64,000 nt of DNA, from NCBI RefSeq assembly GCF_035999195.1, contig NZ_DASYGY010000009.1:1793501-1857500 (forward strand), read 5' to 3'. Below are positions 38,006 through 45,485 of the stretch, piece by piece (within the stretch, counting starts at the first letter, position 1; the number at the start of each line of letters is the position of its first letter). The notes below the pieces were generated by a model. That model had not been told where the DNA came from. It saw only the letters and a program-made list of their open reading frames with translations, and did not search any database. The DNA is from Pseudoxanthomonas sp. GTDB lineage: Bacteria > Pseudomonadota > Gammaproteobacteria > Xanthomonadales > Xanthomonadaceae. The position numbers were made by a program, and so were the translations under genes.

Positions 38006-39061
38006 TCACCCGCGCGCCAGCGCCTGCAGCTGCCACGCCTCGCCCAGCCGCCCCTGCATGCCCGCCACCAGCGCATGCATCAGCAGCAGGCGCTTGTCCG
38101 CCTCGGGCAATGCGGCGCGGGCCGCGCGCGCGGCCTCCATGCCTTCGCGGTGGTAGACCGCCAGCACCTGTACGGCGAGTTCATCGCGTCCCGGCGCGCG
38201 CGCGACGGGCGCATGGCCCAGCGCGCGCACCATCGCCTCGGCGGTGGACCACGTCGACCACGGGTTCTGCCCGGTCACCAGCCGGCCATCGACCACGGTG
38301 TTGTCGAGATACATCGGGCCTTCGACAAACTGGGCGCCCTTCTCGACCATGCGGTCCTGCAGCAGGTACGGGAAGCGCACGCGCGCGTCCTTGATCAGGA
38401 ACAGCTCCTCGGCATTGCTGAAGCCGGTCACGCGGCGCCCGCGCAGCAGCGGCGTGCCGTCGTCCCGCATCACCTCGAGCAAGCCGGCAGGGCCATGGCA
38501 CACCGCACCGATCACGCCGCCGCGCTGGTAGACGATGCGCACGATGCGCTGCAGGTCGGGATCGTCGGGGAAGTCGAACATCGTGCCCTTGCCGCCGACC
38601 AGGTACACCGCCGCGTAGCGCGTGGCATCCACCTCGCGCAGCGGCAGGCTGCCGTCGAGCTTCCGTCGTGCCGCCGCATCGTTGAGGAACGCGTAATCCG
38701 CGGCGACCGCATCTTCGCCGTCCAACCGCATCGGCGGCGATCCGCCCTGGGGACTGGCGATGTCCACCTCGTAGCCGTTGGCCTGCAGCACGTAGTACGC
38801 GCGCGCCAGTTCGCTCAGCTCGAAACCCGCCTTCTTGTCGCCGCCGGGAAACTGCGCCGTGCTGGTGACCACCGCCAGGACACGTCCACGCGTCGGCGGT
38901 ACCGCCCGCTGCATGAGCGCCAGATCCGCCACCGTGCTGGTCGGGGCCGGCAATGGCTGACTGTCCAGGTCCAGCGTCTGCACGTAGAAGAAGCCGCCCA
39001 CGCAGGCCAGCAACACACTCGCTGCGCAGGCCAGCAGGCCGCACGTGATCCATCGTTTCAT
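38006..39061 (-). CDS. DJ-1/PfpI (class I glutamine amidotransferase-like) membrane-anchored protein
   Basis: 351 residues from ATG 39061 (ATG 39073 is an alternative). A hydrophobic N-terminus with LLACVGGFFYV could be an anchor or lipoprotein signal. The DJ-1/PfpI fold has RVLAVVTSTAQFPGG, FELSELARAYYVLQANGYEVD, VYLVGGKGTMFDF and the nucleophile elbow GAVCHGPAGLL. This resembles Hsp31-like glyoxalase/chaperone proteins. The extra C-terminal ~80 residues are helical. Substrate unknown. Confidence 0.85.
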   Translation of the reverse strand: MKRWITCGLLACAASVLLACVGGFFYVQTLDLDSQPLPAPTSTVADLALMQRAVPPTRGRVLAVVTSTAQFPGGDKKAGFELSELARAYYVLQANGYEVDIASPQGGSPPMRLDGEDAVAADYAFLNDAAARRKLDGSLPLREVDATRYAAVYLVGGKGTMFDFPDDPDLQRIVRIVYQRGGVIGAVCHGPAGLLEVMRDDGTPLLRGRRVTGFSNAEELFLIKDARVRFPYLLQDRMVEKGAQFVEGPMYLDNTVVDGRLVTGQNPWSTWSTAEAMVRALGHAPVARAPGRDELAVQVLAVYHREGMEAARAARAALPEADKRLLLMHALVAGMQGRLGEAWQLQALARG

Positions 39062-39226
39062 GTCCGCACCCATCGTCCGTCGATACCCGCACGCTACGCA
39101 CGGCATGTAAAACGAACTTCAATCGCGCCAAGCAGGTGCCGTCGCGTATCGGGATTGCGGACACCCGTGCGGGACCCGCGCCGGACGCGTCGCTAGAATC
39201 GGACATTTCCACCACCAGGACCTCCG

Positions 39227-39886
39227 ATGCCGCACGATCCGACGCACCGCCTGCTGCGCGAAATGCGCCTGCTGCGCCTCTACGCCGGCGCACTGACGCT
39301 GGCCTTCATCGCCGTGCTGCTGACGGCGTTCAAGGCGCCGGACCCGCACTTCGAACGGTTGTCGGTCGAGCGGCTGGACATCGTGGATGCCGATGGCGCC
39401 ACGCGCGTGGTGCTGGCCAACCAGCAGCGCTTTCCGCCGCCGATGTTGAACGGCGAAACCTTCAAGCGCGCCGTCACCCCGGCCGGGCTGGTGTTCTACG
39501 ACCGCAAGGGCAACGAAGTGGGCGGACTGGCGTTGACCGACGTGGAGGCCGGCAAGGTCTCGGCGCTCGCCTTCGACAATCCCAACATGGATGCGATCGG
39601 CCTGATGACGCGCATCGGCGCCGACGGCGAACCGATCAGCAGCGGCCTGCAGATCAACCAGGCCGTGCCGTCGCACGTGAAGGTACTGGACGCAGCCAAG
39701 CAGGCCACGCGCCGCATCGCCGTGCAGAACCAGCACGACGACGCCGAAATCCTGCTGGCCGACGCCAGCGGCAAGGACCGCATCCGCCTGCGTGTGGACC
39801 GCACCGGCGACGCACGCATCGAAGTACTGGATGCCGAGGGGCGTGTGGTGTTCAGTGCGCCGGAGGAGGCGGCTCGGATGCCTTAG
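39227..39886 (+). CDS. Membrane-anchored protein of unknown function
   Basis: 219 residues. A single N-terminal membrane helix (~17-37, LYAGALTLAFIAVLLTAF) is followed by a soluble, beta-rich domain with repeated strand-turn units: ERLDIVDADGATRVVLANQ, RIAVQNQHDDAEILLADASG, RIEVLDAEGRVVFSA. The D-A-(E/D)-G-turns recur, suggesting a small beta-repeat fold facing the periplasm. I recognise no family. It is convergent with the next gene, overlapping it by four bases at the stop codons. Confidence 0.75.
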   Translation: MPHDPTHRLLREMRLLRLYAGALTLAFIAVLLTAFKAPDPHFERLSVERLDIVDADGATRVVLANQQRFPPPMLNGETFKRAVTPAGLVFYDRKGNEVGGLALTDVEAGKVSALAFDNPNMDAIGLMTRIGADGEPISSGLQINQAVPSHVKVLDAAKQATRRIAVQNQHDDAEILLADASGKDRIRLRVDRTGDARIEVLDAEGRVVFSAPEEAARMP

Positions 39887-40323
39887 CGGTGGAGTCGACG
39901 GCAGGCATGCGGCGCAAGCGCGTAATGCAGCCGGCGACTGGCATCCGCCGCGATCTCATCCGCATCGCCGAACGCGGAGTAGGCGAAGAAACCCGTCAGC
40001 GCCTCTCCTGGCTTGATCGTCTGTTCTCCGCACCCTCCGGGACAGTAGACGCTGACGAACGGGCTTTTTATCGGACGAGGACCGGCCGAGGTCTGCAGAT
40101 AGACGTCTGCGTTCTCGACGAACAGCGTACCCGTGGAGGTCGGCCAGCTGTCGCGGCCTACACACAGCGCGCGGCCGTGGTGCGAATACAGTACCACGTC
40201 AAACCGACGTGCCGCAGGGTTGTCGCGAATCTCCAACCGATAGGCATCCGGCGACAGTGACGTCGACGTTGAGGCGCACGCCACGGTGGTGACCACAAGC
40301 ACCGCCAGTGCCACGCCACGCAT
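39883..40323 (-). CDS. Hypothetical lipoprotein
   Basis: 146 residues. MRGVALAVLVVTTVACAST gives a lipobox-like VACA (Cys ~16), then a Ser/Thr-rich spacer. The mature domain contains CVGRDSWPTS, YLQTSAGPRPIKSPFVS and a Cys-rich YCPGGCGEQTIKPGE turn. No family recognised. The stop overlaps the convergent gene by four bases. The start has no clear ribosome site and lies 20 bp after the SDR stop, so it may be co-transcribed with the SDR gene. Confidence 0.68.
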   Translation of the reverse strand: MRGVALAVLVVTTVACASTSTSLSPDAYRLEIRDNPAARRFDVVLYSHHGRALCVGRDSWPTSTGTLFVENADVYLQTSAGPRPIKSPFVSVYCPGGCGEQTIKPGEALTGFFAYSAFGDADEIAADASRRLHYALAPHACRRLHR

Positions 40324-40343
40324 TACCGCGTGCGGCACGGACG

Positions 40344-41120
40344 TCAGAATCCGTACCGCAAGAACCCGCCATCCACCGCGATGCACTCGCCGGTGACATA
40401 GCTGGCCGCAGGCAGGCACAGGAAGGCGACGGCGCCGGCGACTTCCTCCGGCTCGCCGATGCGGCGCATCGGGGTACGGTCGATCACTTCGTCGTAGTAG
40501 TCCGGGTCCGACAGCGGGCCGGAGGTGCGGCGCGTGCGGATGTACCACGGCGCCACCGCGTTCACGCGTACGCCGTCCTCGGCCCATTCGGCGGCCAGGT
40601 TGCGGGTGAGCTGATGCAACGCGGCCTTGGTCATGCCGTAGGGCGCACCGCTGCGCACGGCGGTGATGCCGGACACGCTGCCGACGTTGACGATGCAGGA
40701 GGCCGCATGCTGCGCGAGCAGCGGATGCGCATAGCGCGACAGCTCGAACGCGGAGAACAGGTTGGTCTCGAAGATGCCGCGCCACTCGTCCTCGGTGTAG
40801 TCCACCGCGGCGCGGGTGACGTTGCCGCCGGCGTTGTTGACCAGGATGTTGAGGCCGTCGCCATGGTCTTCCACCCAGTCGAGGATGGCGCGACGGTCCT
40901 CGTCGTCGGCGACATCGGCGGCCAGCGTGCCGATCTCGCGCTCGGGAAACTCATCGCCCAGGTCGGCGCGCGCATCGTGCAGCGCATCCACGTCGCGCGC
41001 CACCATCAGCACGTCCGCGCCCAGCCCCAGCAGTTCGCGCGCGATCGCCAGGCCGATGCCCGCGCTGGCGCCGGTCACCAGTGCCCGTTGTCCGTCCAGC
41101 CGCCACCGGTTCGCCGCCAC
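40344..41120 (-). CDS. Short-chain dehydrogenase/reductase (tropinone-reductase type), GTG start
   Basis: 258 residues. NAD(P)-binding TGASAGIG (near residue 15-22), NNAGG, the catalytic Ser (VGSVSGI) with YGMTK (Tyr-x3-Lys), and the C-terminal VTGECIAVDGGF. It is a cytoplasmic oxidoreductase of unknown substrate; the motifs resemble plant-like tropinone reductases as named in bacteria. GTG 41120 is chosen because AAGGAGG sits five bases upstream; the longer frame from 41369 has no such site. Confidence 0.92.
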   Translation of the reverse strand: MAANRWRLDGQRALVTGASAGIGLAIARELLGLGADVLMVARDVDALHDARADLGDEFPEREIGTLAADVADDEDRRAILDWVEDHGDGLNILVNNAGGNVTRAAVDYTEDEWRGIFETNLFSAFELSRYAHPLLAQHAASCIVNVGSVSGITAVRSGAPYGMTKAALHQLTRNLAAEWAEDGVRVNAVAPWYIRTRRTSGPLSDPDYYDEVIDRTPMRRIGEPEEVAGAVAFLCLPAASYVTGECIAVDGGFLRYGF

Positions 41121-41178
41121 ATGCGCCTCCTTCGTCGATGGGCGTAGCATAGCGCCACGCCACAGGAGGACCGTCGCC

Positions 41179-41307
41179 ATGACCCGGATCCGCCTCACCC
41201 TGCTCGCCGCCGTGCTGCTGGCCTGCGCCGCCTGCCGCGCGCCCGAACCCCCACCGACCGACGAACCGCCGGAACCGCAGGCGGATACGGACAGCATCTC
41301 GGCCTGA
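41179..41307 (+). CDS. Small lipoprotein (42 aa)
   Basis: MTRIRLTLLAAVLLACAACRAP: a signal with lipobox (LACA or CAAC; Cys at 16 or 19), followed by a Pro/Glu/Asp-rich tail (EPPPTDEPPEPQADTDS). AGGAGGA nine bases before ATG 41179 is a near-perfect ribosome site. It is divergent from the SDR gene. The acidic, proline-rich tail of ~23 residues would be exposed on a membrane surface. No family recognised; compare the lipoprotein at 2851-2970. Confidence 0.72.
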   Translation: MTRIRLTLLAAVLLACAACRAPEPPPTDEPPEPQADTDSISA

Positions 41308-41392
41308 GCGGCACGCCGGCGCAGTGCATCGGCGACGCGCGCGATGCGGTGTCTTGTCCGCTCCTCCACAGGGAGGGAGCGGAATCAGGCTT

Positions 41393-42169
41393 TCAGCGGA
41401 CGTCGCGCGGCGGCGTCTCGCCCTTGCGCAGCGTCAGCACGCGCGCACCGGTGCGCGTCACCGCGACGGTATGCTCGAACTGCGCCGACAGCTTGCCGTC
41501 GCGCGTATGCACCGGCCACTGGTCCGGTTGCGAGCGGATCGCGGCGCGGCCCTGGTTCAACATCGGTTCGATGGTGAACACCATGCCTTCCTCCAGTTCC
41601 ATACCGGTGCCGGGCCTGCCGTAGTGATGCACGTGCGGGGCTTCGTGCATCTCGCGGCCGATGCCGTGGCCACCGTACTCCTTGACCACGCTGTAGCCCT
41701 GTTGGCGCGCGTACTGGGCGATGGCGTGGCCGATGTCGCCCAGGCGCGCGCCGGGACGCACGGCGGCGATGCCCTTCCACATGGCGTGGTAGGTGGCCGC
41801 CACCAGCCGTCGCGCCGGATACGCCACCTCGCCCACCAGGTAGGTGGTGCTGGAATCGGCGATGTAGCCGTTCTTCTCGAGCGTGATGTCGAGGTTGACG
41901 ATCTGCCCGCTGCGCAGCACGTCGTGCTGCGAGGGCATGCCGTGGCAGACCACGTCATCGATGGAGGCGTTGAGGACATACGGGAAGCCGTACTGCCCCT
42001 TGCTGGCCGGCCGCGCCTGCAGGTCGTCCACGATCATGCGCTCGACGGCATCGTTGATCGCCATCGTGCTCATGCCTTCCAGCGTCAGCCGGCCGAGCCG
42101 GTCGAACACGGACGCCAGCAGCGCGCCGGCCTCGGCCATGCGCGCCAGTTCGTCGGCGGTCTTGATCAC
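41393..42169 (-). CDS. map: Map, type I methionine aminopeptidase (ParD-like linked copy)
   Basis: 258 residues with GTG start. It removes N-terminal Met. Di-metal ligands are visible: NLDITLEKNGYIADSS (the two Asp of the metal site), YGGHGIGREMHEAPHV (His), MVFTIEPM (Glu) and QFEHTVAVT (Glu). It starts at GTG 42169, overlapping the ParD-like gene's stop (GTGA), so translation is coupled. Most proteobacteria carry another map next to rpsB; this copy, if a second one, would be accessory. No DNA seen here shows the other. Confidence 0.93.
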   Translation of the reverse strand: MIKTADELARMAEAGALLASVFDRLGRLTLEGMSTMAINDAVERMIVDDLQARPASKGQYGFPYVLNASIDDVVCHGMPSQHDVLRSGQIVNLDITLEKNGYIADSSTTYLVGEVAYPARRLVAATYHAMWKGIAAVRPGARLGDIGHAIAQYARQQGYSVVKEYGGHGIGREMHEAPHVHHYGRPGTGMELEEGMVFTIEPMLNQGRAAIRSQPDQWPVHTRDGKLSAQFEHTVAVTRTGARVLTLRKGETPPRDVR

Positions 42170-42378
42170 GTGTGGCCGGCGCGCAGCGGTGCCGGTTGCA
42201 CCCCGGCCGCGCGCAGTTCGTTGGCCACGATGTCCTGGAAGCTGAGCTCCGGGTGCATCTCGCACAGCATGCCGACCTTGATCCAGAAGTTGGCCTGCGC
42301 GTTGATCGAGCGGTGACTGACGGTGCAGGCGCGACGCAGCTGGTCGTGCAGCGCGTCGTCGATGTTGACGATGCCCAT
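42166..42378 (-). CDS. ParD-like ribbon-helix-helix family protein
   Basis: 70 residues. MGIVNIDDALHDQLRRACTV has the short N-terminal strand and helix of ribbon-helix-helix proteins, and SHRSINAQANFWIKVG the second helix. It resembles the 'ParD-like' family of antitoxin-type proteins. GGAG lies before ATG 42378. No ParE-like toxin follows; the next gene is map. An AT-rich dyad (42397-42422) directly upstream is a likely binding site for the protein itself. Confidence 0.82.
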   Translation of the reverse strand: MGIVNIDDALHDQLRRACTVSHRSINAQANFWIKVGMLCEMHPELSFQDIVANELRAAGVQPAPLRAGHT

Positions 42379-42396
42379 GGGGTTCTCCGGGGGAAG

Positions 42397-42422
42397 CGAA
42401 TATATGGATCATATATGATTCG
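42397..42422 (-). promoter_or_regulatory. AT-rich dyad before the ParD-like/map operon
   Basis: CGAATATATG and CATATATgaTTCG form an imperfect inverted repeat around GAT in otherwise GC-rich DNA. On the minus strand TATATT (42399-42404) can serve as a -10 box. The dyad is 18 bp from the ATG, so a bound protein would block transcription. Confidence 0.5.
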
Positions 42423-42609
42423 TGTATTCCGCTCCAGCGGCCCGCGTCCGCGCCGCACGCCTGGCCTGGAACGGCCGAAGCCCGGGGGTCCCGATCCGGA
42501 CGATGGGGGCGCCGTCGTCGCGTACCGGGTCCGCGGGTCAGTGCCCGGACCTTCGAGTAGGTCACAGGCCCTCCGGCCGACCACGCGGCGGGCGGCGCGG
42601 CGGGTGCGT

Positions 42610-43071
42610 CGTGTCTCGAGCCTGATGCGTCGGGGTTGCCGCCCGGCAGGCCGCGCCGGGAACGCGGTATGCCGTGTTGGCGACCCGATGCACCGGACTT
42701 TCCACTCGACGCATCGGGTAGCAAACCCCGCACGTCGGATTTGGAAGACGGCGCTCCAGGTTATGAACTCGATGTCCGAGGCTCGGAAGGTGGTGTTCCG
42801 GGTTATGAACTCCGCGGACGAAGCTCGAAAGATCACGCTCCGGGTTCCGAACTCGGTGTACGAGGTTCAGGACATGACGTTCCGAGTTCCGAACACGGCG
42901 TACGGTGTCGTGGACGTGGTGTGCGGCGTCGTCAACTCGGTGCGCGGCATGTCGAACGCGATACACCGGGTCTTCTGCCCGACACGTCAGTTCGGGTGCT
43001 CGGTACGTGGCGTTGCGAACCCGACGCTCCGCGTTCGGAACGCGGCACGTTGGGTACGGGATGCGACGACC
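42610..43071. repeat. 22-unit in-register degenerate 21-bp tandem array
   Basis: Exactly 462 bp = 22 x 21 bp without any insertion or deletion. The consensus is near CGGGTTCCGAACTCGGTGTAC with strong decay between units; the core AAC at bases 10-12 and a purine-rich CGG at the beginning are most conserved. Read on the plus strand in one frame it gives heptads like RVPNSVY, on the minus strand heptads like RVRNPER; several frames are open, so it is not safe to call a protein. A plus frame from ATG 42415 to 43074 (219 codons) lacks a ribosome site. The 42423-42609 spacer before it shows nothing. Confidence 0.85.
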
Positions 43072-43180
43072 TGACTGCCGACCGACGCGCGTTGCGTCCT
43101 GCGCGTGACATGCGACGCGAGGGGCGCCGTCGAAGAATCCGCTTGCCTGTTCCTTGGAGCACTCAGCGCATCGCGCTCGC

Positions 43181-43229
43181 CCCTCATCCGCCCTCCGGGC
43201 ACCTTCTCCCCGCCTCGCGGGGAGAAGGG
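43181..43229. repeat. REP-like palindromic interspersed repeat
   Basis: A sequence of type CTCATCCGCCCTCCGGGC followed by the 11-bp inverted pair CCTTCTCCCCG / CGGGGAGAAGG around CCTCG. This layout is a familiar dispersed element in Xanthomonadaceae and other GC-rich proteobacteria. A more decayed relative lies at ~43309-43360. The 43075-43475 interval contains no gene I can support. Confidence 0.65.
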
Positions 43230-43473
43230 ATCTGCCGCCGCACCGGATCACGGGTCCATCGTGGCGACCGTGTGAGCCGCTGACGCTTCCGACGGCGCAG
43301 GTGTCGTCCTCACTCCCTGCGCAGCGGGGAGCGCGTGTGGCGGCCGGGTGCGCGGCAATGGTGACCGGGAGCCATCCATGGGCAGAACGCATCTGCGACG
43401 CGCCACCGGGACGTGACGTGGCCGGTGATGTCTCCGCGCCGGGACAGATCGAACGCCAGGCACCCCGACACAA

Positions 43474-43500
43474 CAAAAAGCCCGGACTCGCCGGGCTTCG
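43474..43500 (-). terminator. sppA intrinsic terminator
   Basis: Perfect 8-bp stem AAGCCCGG / CCGGGCTT around ACTCG; the minus-strand RNA ends in a U-run (TTTTTGTTG). It lies 32 bp past the sppA stop. Confidence 0.85.
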
Positions 43501-43531
43501 TGTTGGATCGAACGATCAGGCGATCGCGGAC

Positions 43532-45436
43532 TCAGAACCCGCAGAAGCAGTACGCCAGGCTCTTCACCGGGGCGCCATGGCGGTCGTTCACCGCCTCGTC
43601 GACGAAGCGCAGCTGTGCGTCCATCTCCGGCAGGCTGCGCGCCAGCAGCGCGCGGGCGAAATCGGAGTCCTTCAGCCAGGCGCTGCCGATCCGGCTGCCG
43701 GCGAACCCGCCCATGAACTGCGAGAACGGCGAGGACATCTTCTCGATGTAGCGCACGCGGTACTTGCCGGCCTCGCCCAGCTTGGCGCGCTTGGCCGCGT
43801 CGGCGATGGCGGCGTCGAAGCCGGCCAGTTCGTCGACCAGGCCGCGCTCCTTCGCCTGCGCCCCGCTCCACACGCGGCCGCGGGCGACGGCGTCGATCTC
43901 GTCGACCGGCTTCTTGCGCGCTTCGGCGACCTTGCCGGTGAAGTCGGCATAGCCCTTGTCGATGACCGACTGGATCACCTGGCCGACGGCCGGGTCCAGC
44001 GGACGGCTGATGTCGAACGCGCCGGCGAAGCGGGTGGTGCCCACGCCGTCGGTGCGCACGCCGATCTTCTCCAGCGTGCGCGGCACGGTGGGGATCAGGC
44101 CGAAGATGCCGATCGAGCCGGTGATGGTGGACGGGTCGGCGTAGATGCGGTCGGCATTCATGCTGATCCAGTAGCCGCCGGACGCGGCCAGGTCGCCCAT
44201 CGAGACGACCACCGGCTTGCCGGCCTTCTTCAGCGCGGCCACTTCGCGGCGGATCTGCTCGGAGGCGTACACGCCGCCGCCGGGCGAATCCACGCGCAGC
44301 ACCACGGCCTTCACGTCGTCGTCGTCGCGCGCCTCGCGCAGCAGCGCCGAGGTGGACAAGCCACCGACGCGGCCGGCCGGCTGGTCGCCGTCGGTGATCT
44401 CGCCTTCGGCCACCACCACCGCGACCTGCGGACGCTTGTCGAGCGGATTGATCTTGGCGTCGAGCTGGGTCAGGTAGCCGGTCAGGCCGATGGCGCGGAA
44501 GCCGGTGTCCGAATCCTCGTCGGCCACGCCGCGCTCGATCAGCAGGTCCTCCACTTCTTCCTGCGTCTTCAGGCCGTCGACCAGCTTCTGCTGCAGCGCG
44601 TACTTGGCCAGGTCGCCACCGGCGGCCGCGATGCCTTCGGGCAGCGTGTCGATGCCGGCGGCCAGCGCTTCCGGCGTGGTCTTGCGGACCTTGGCGATGT
44701 CGGCCAGCAGGCGCTGCCACACATCGTTCATCCAGTACAGGTCGGCTTCCTTGGCTTCCTTCGACGCGGCGTCCAGCACGTACGGTTCGGCGGCGGACTT
44801 GTACTCGCCCACCTTGAACAGGTGCACGTCCACGCCGAGCTTGTCCTGCAGGCCTTCGCGGTAGTACTGCCGGTAACGGCCCAGGCCCTCGAGCATCAGG
44901 CTGCCCATCGGGTCGAGATAGACCTCGTCGGCCTGTGCGGCCAGCAGGTACTGGGTCTGGCTGAGGTTCTCGCCGAAGGCCACGATCTGCTTGCCGGAGG
45001 CGCGGAACCTGGCCAGCGCAGCGGCGACTTCGCGCAGCGAGGCGTAGCCGGTGGGCTGCAGCTGGTCCACGCGCAGCAGCATGCGTTCGATCTTCTCGTC
45101 CTTCTGCGCCGCCTCGATCGCGCGCAGCAGGTCGCGCAGCTGCACTTCCTCGGCACTCTTGTCGCCGAAGGCCTTGGCCAGCGCGCGCGTGGCCGGATCG
45201 GCGGTGAACTGCTCGACCAGGCGGCCTTCCGGCGCCAGCACGAAGGTCGTGCGCTCCATCAGCGGCTTCACCCCGCCACTGCCGGCGGCGATGACGAAGA
45301 CGATGAAGAGGAGGAACAGCAGCCCGAAGAAGATCAGGTTGAGGACCAGCTTGCGGGTGAAGTTCATCACGTCCCACAGGCCGACGAAGAAGGCGACGAC
45401 CGGATTGCGGCGGGGGGCGGGGGCGACTTGGCTCAT
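43532..45436 (-). CDS. sppA: SppA, signal peptide peptidase (67K type)
   Basis: 634 residues. An N-terminal membrane anchor (~33-52) precedes two tandem S49 domains. The general base is Lys213 (VGEYKSAAEPY) in the first domain and the nucleophile Ser419 (MGDLAASGGYW) in the second. This is the E. coli-like Ser/Lys dyad architecture. It degrades cleaved signal peptides in the inner membrane on the periplasmic side. It has its own terminator and is 49 bp downstream of the MATE gene on the same strand. Confidence 0.96.
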   Translation of the reverse strand: MSQVAPAPRRNPVVAFFVGLWDVMNFTRKLVLNLIFFGLLFLLFIVFVIAAGSGGVKPLMERTTFVLAPEGRLVEQFTADPATRALAKAFGDKSAEEVQLRDLLRAIEAAQKDEKIERMLLRVDQLQPTGYASLREVAAALARFRASGKQIVAFGENLSQTQYLLAAQADEVYLDPMGSLMLEGLGRYRQYYREGLQDKLGVDVHLFKVGEYKSAAEPYVLDAASKEAKEADLYWMNDVWQRLLADIAKVRKTTPEALAAGIDTLPEGIAAAGGDLAKYALQQKLVDGLKTQEEVEDLLIERGVADEDSDTGFRAIGLTGYLTQLDAKINPLDKRPQVAVVVAEGEITDGDQPAGRVGGLSTSALLREARDDDDVKAVVLRVDSPGGGVYASEQIRREVAALKKAGKPVVVSMGDLAASGGYWISMNADRIYADPSTITGSIGIFGLIPTVPRTLEKIGVRTDGVGTTRFAGAFDISRPLDPAVGQVIQSVIDKGYADFTGKVAEARKKPVDEIDAVARGRVWSGAQAKERGLVDELAGFDAAIADAAKRAKLGEAGKYRVRYIEKMSSPFSQFMGGFAGSRIGSAWLKDSDFARALLARSLPEMDAQLRFVDEAVNDRHGAPVKSLAYCFCGF

Positions 45437-45485
45437 GGAAAACTCCGGAAAACTGGCACCACTGTAGCGTGCGGGTGTGAGGGTT

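Noticed and set aside
42166..42378. Classical ParDE toxin-antitoxin operon
   Set aside because: No ParE-like toxin gene follows; the coupled gene is a methionine aminopeptidase.
42610..43071. CRISPR array
   Set aside because: Units abut without spacers, no cas genes, and repeat units are degenerate throughout.
42415..43074. 219-residue heptapeptide-repeat protein (plus strand)
   Set aside because: No ribosome site, start lies inside the operator dyad, and other frames in the array are equally open; kept as a DNA repeat.
42562..43476. 304-residue heptad protein on the minus strand
   Set aside because: Same array read antisense; starts in a terminator region without ribosome site.
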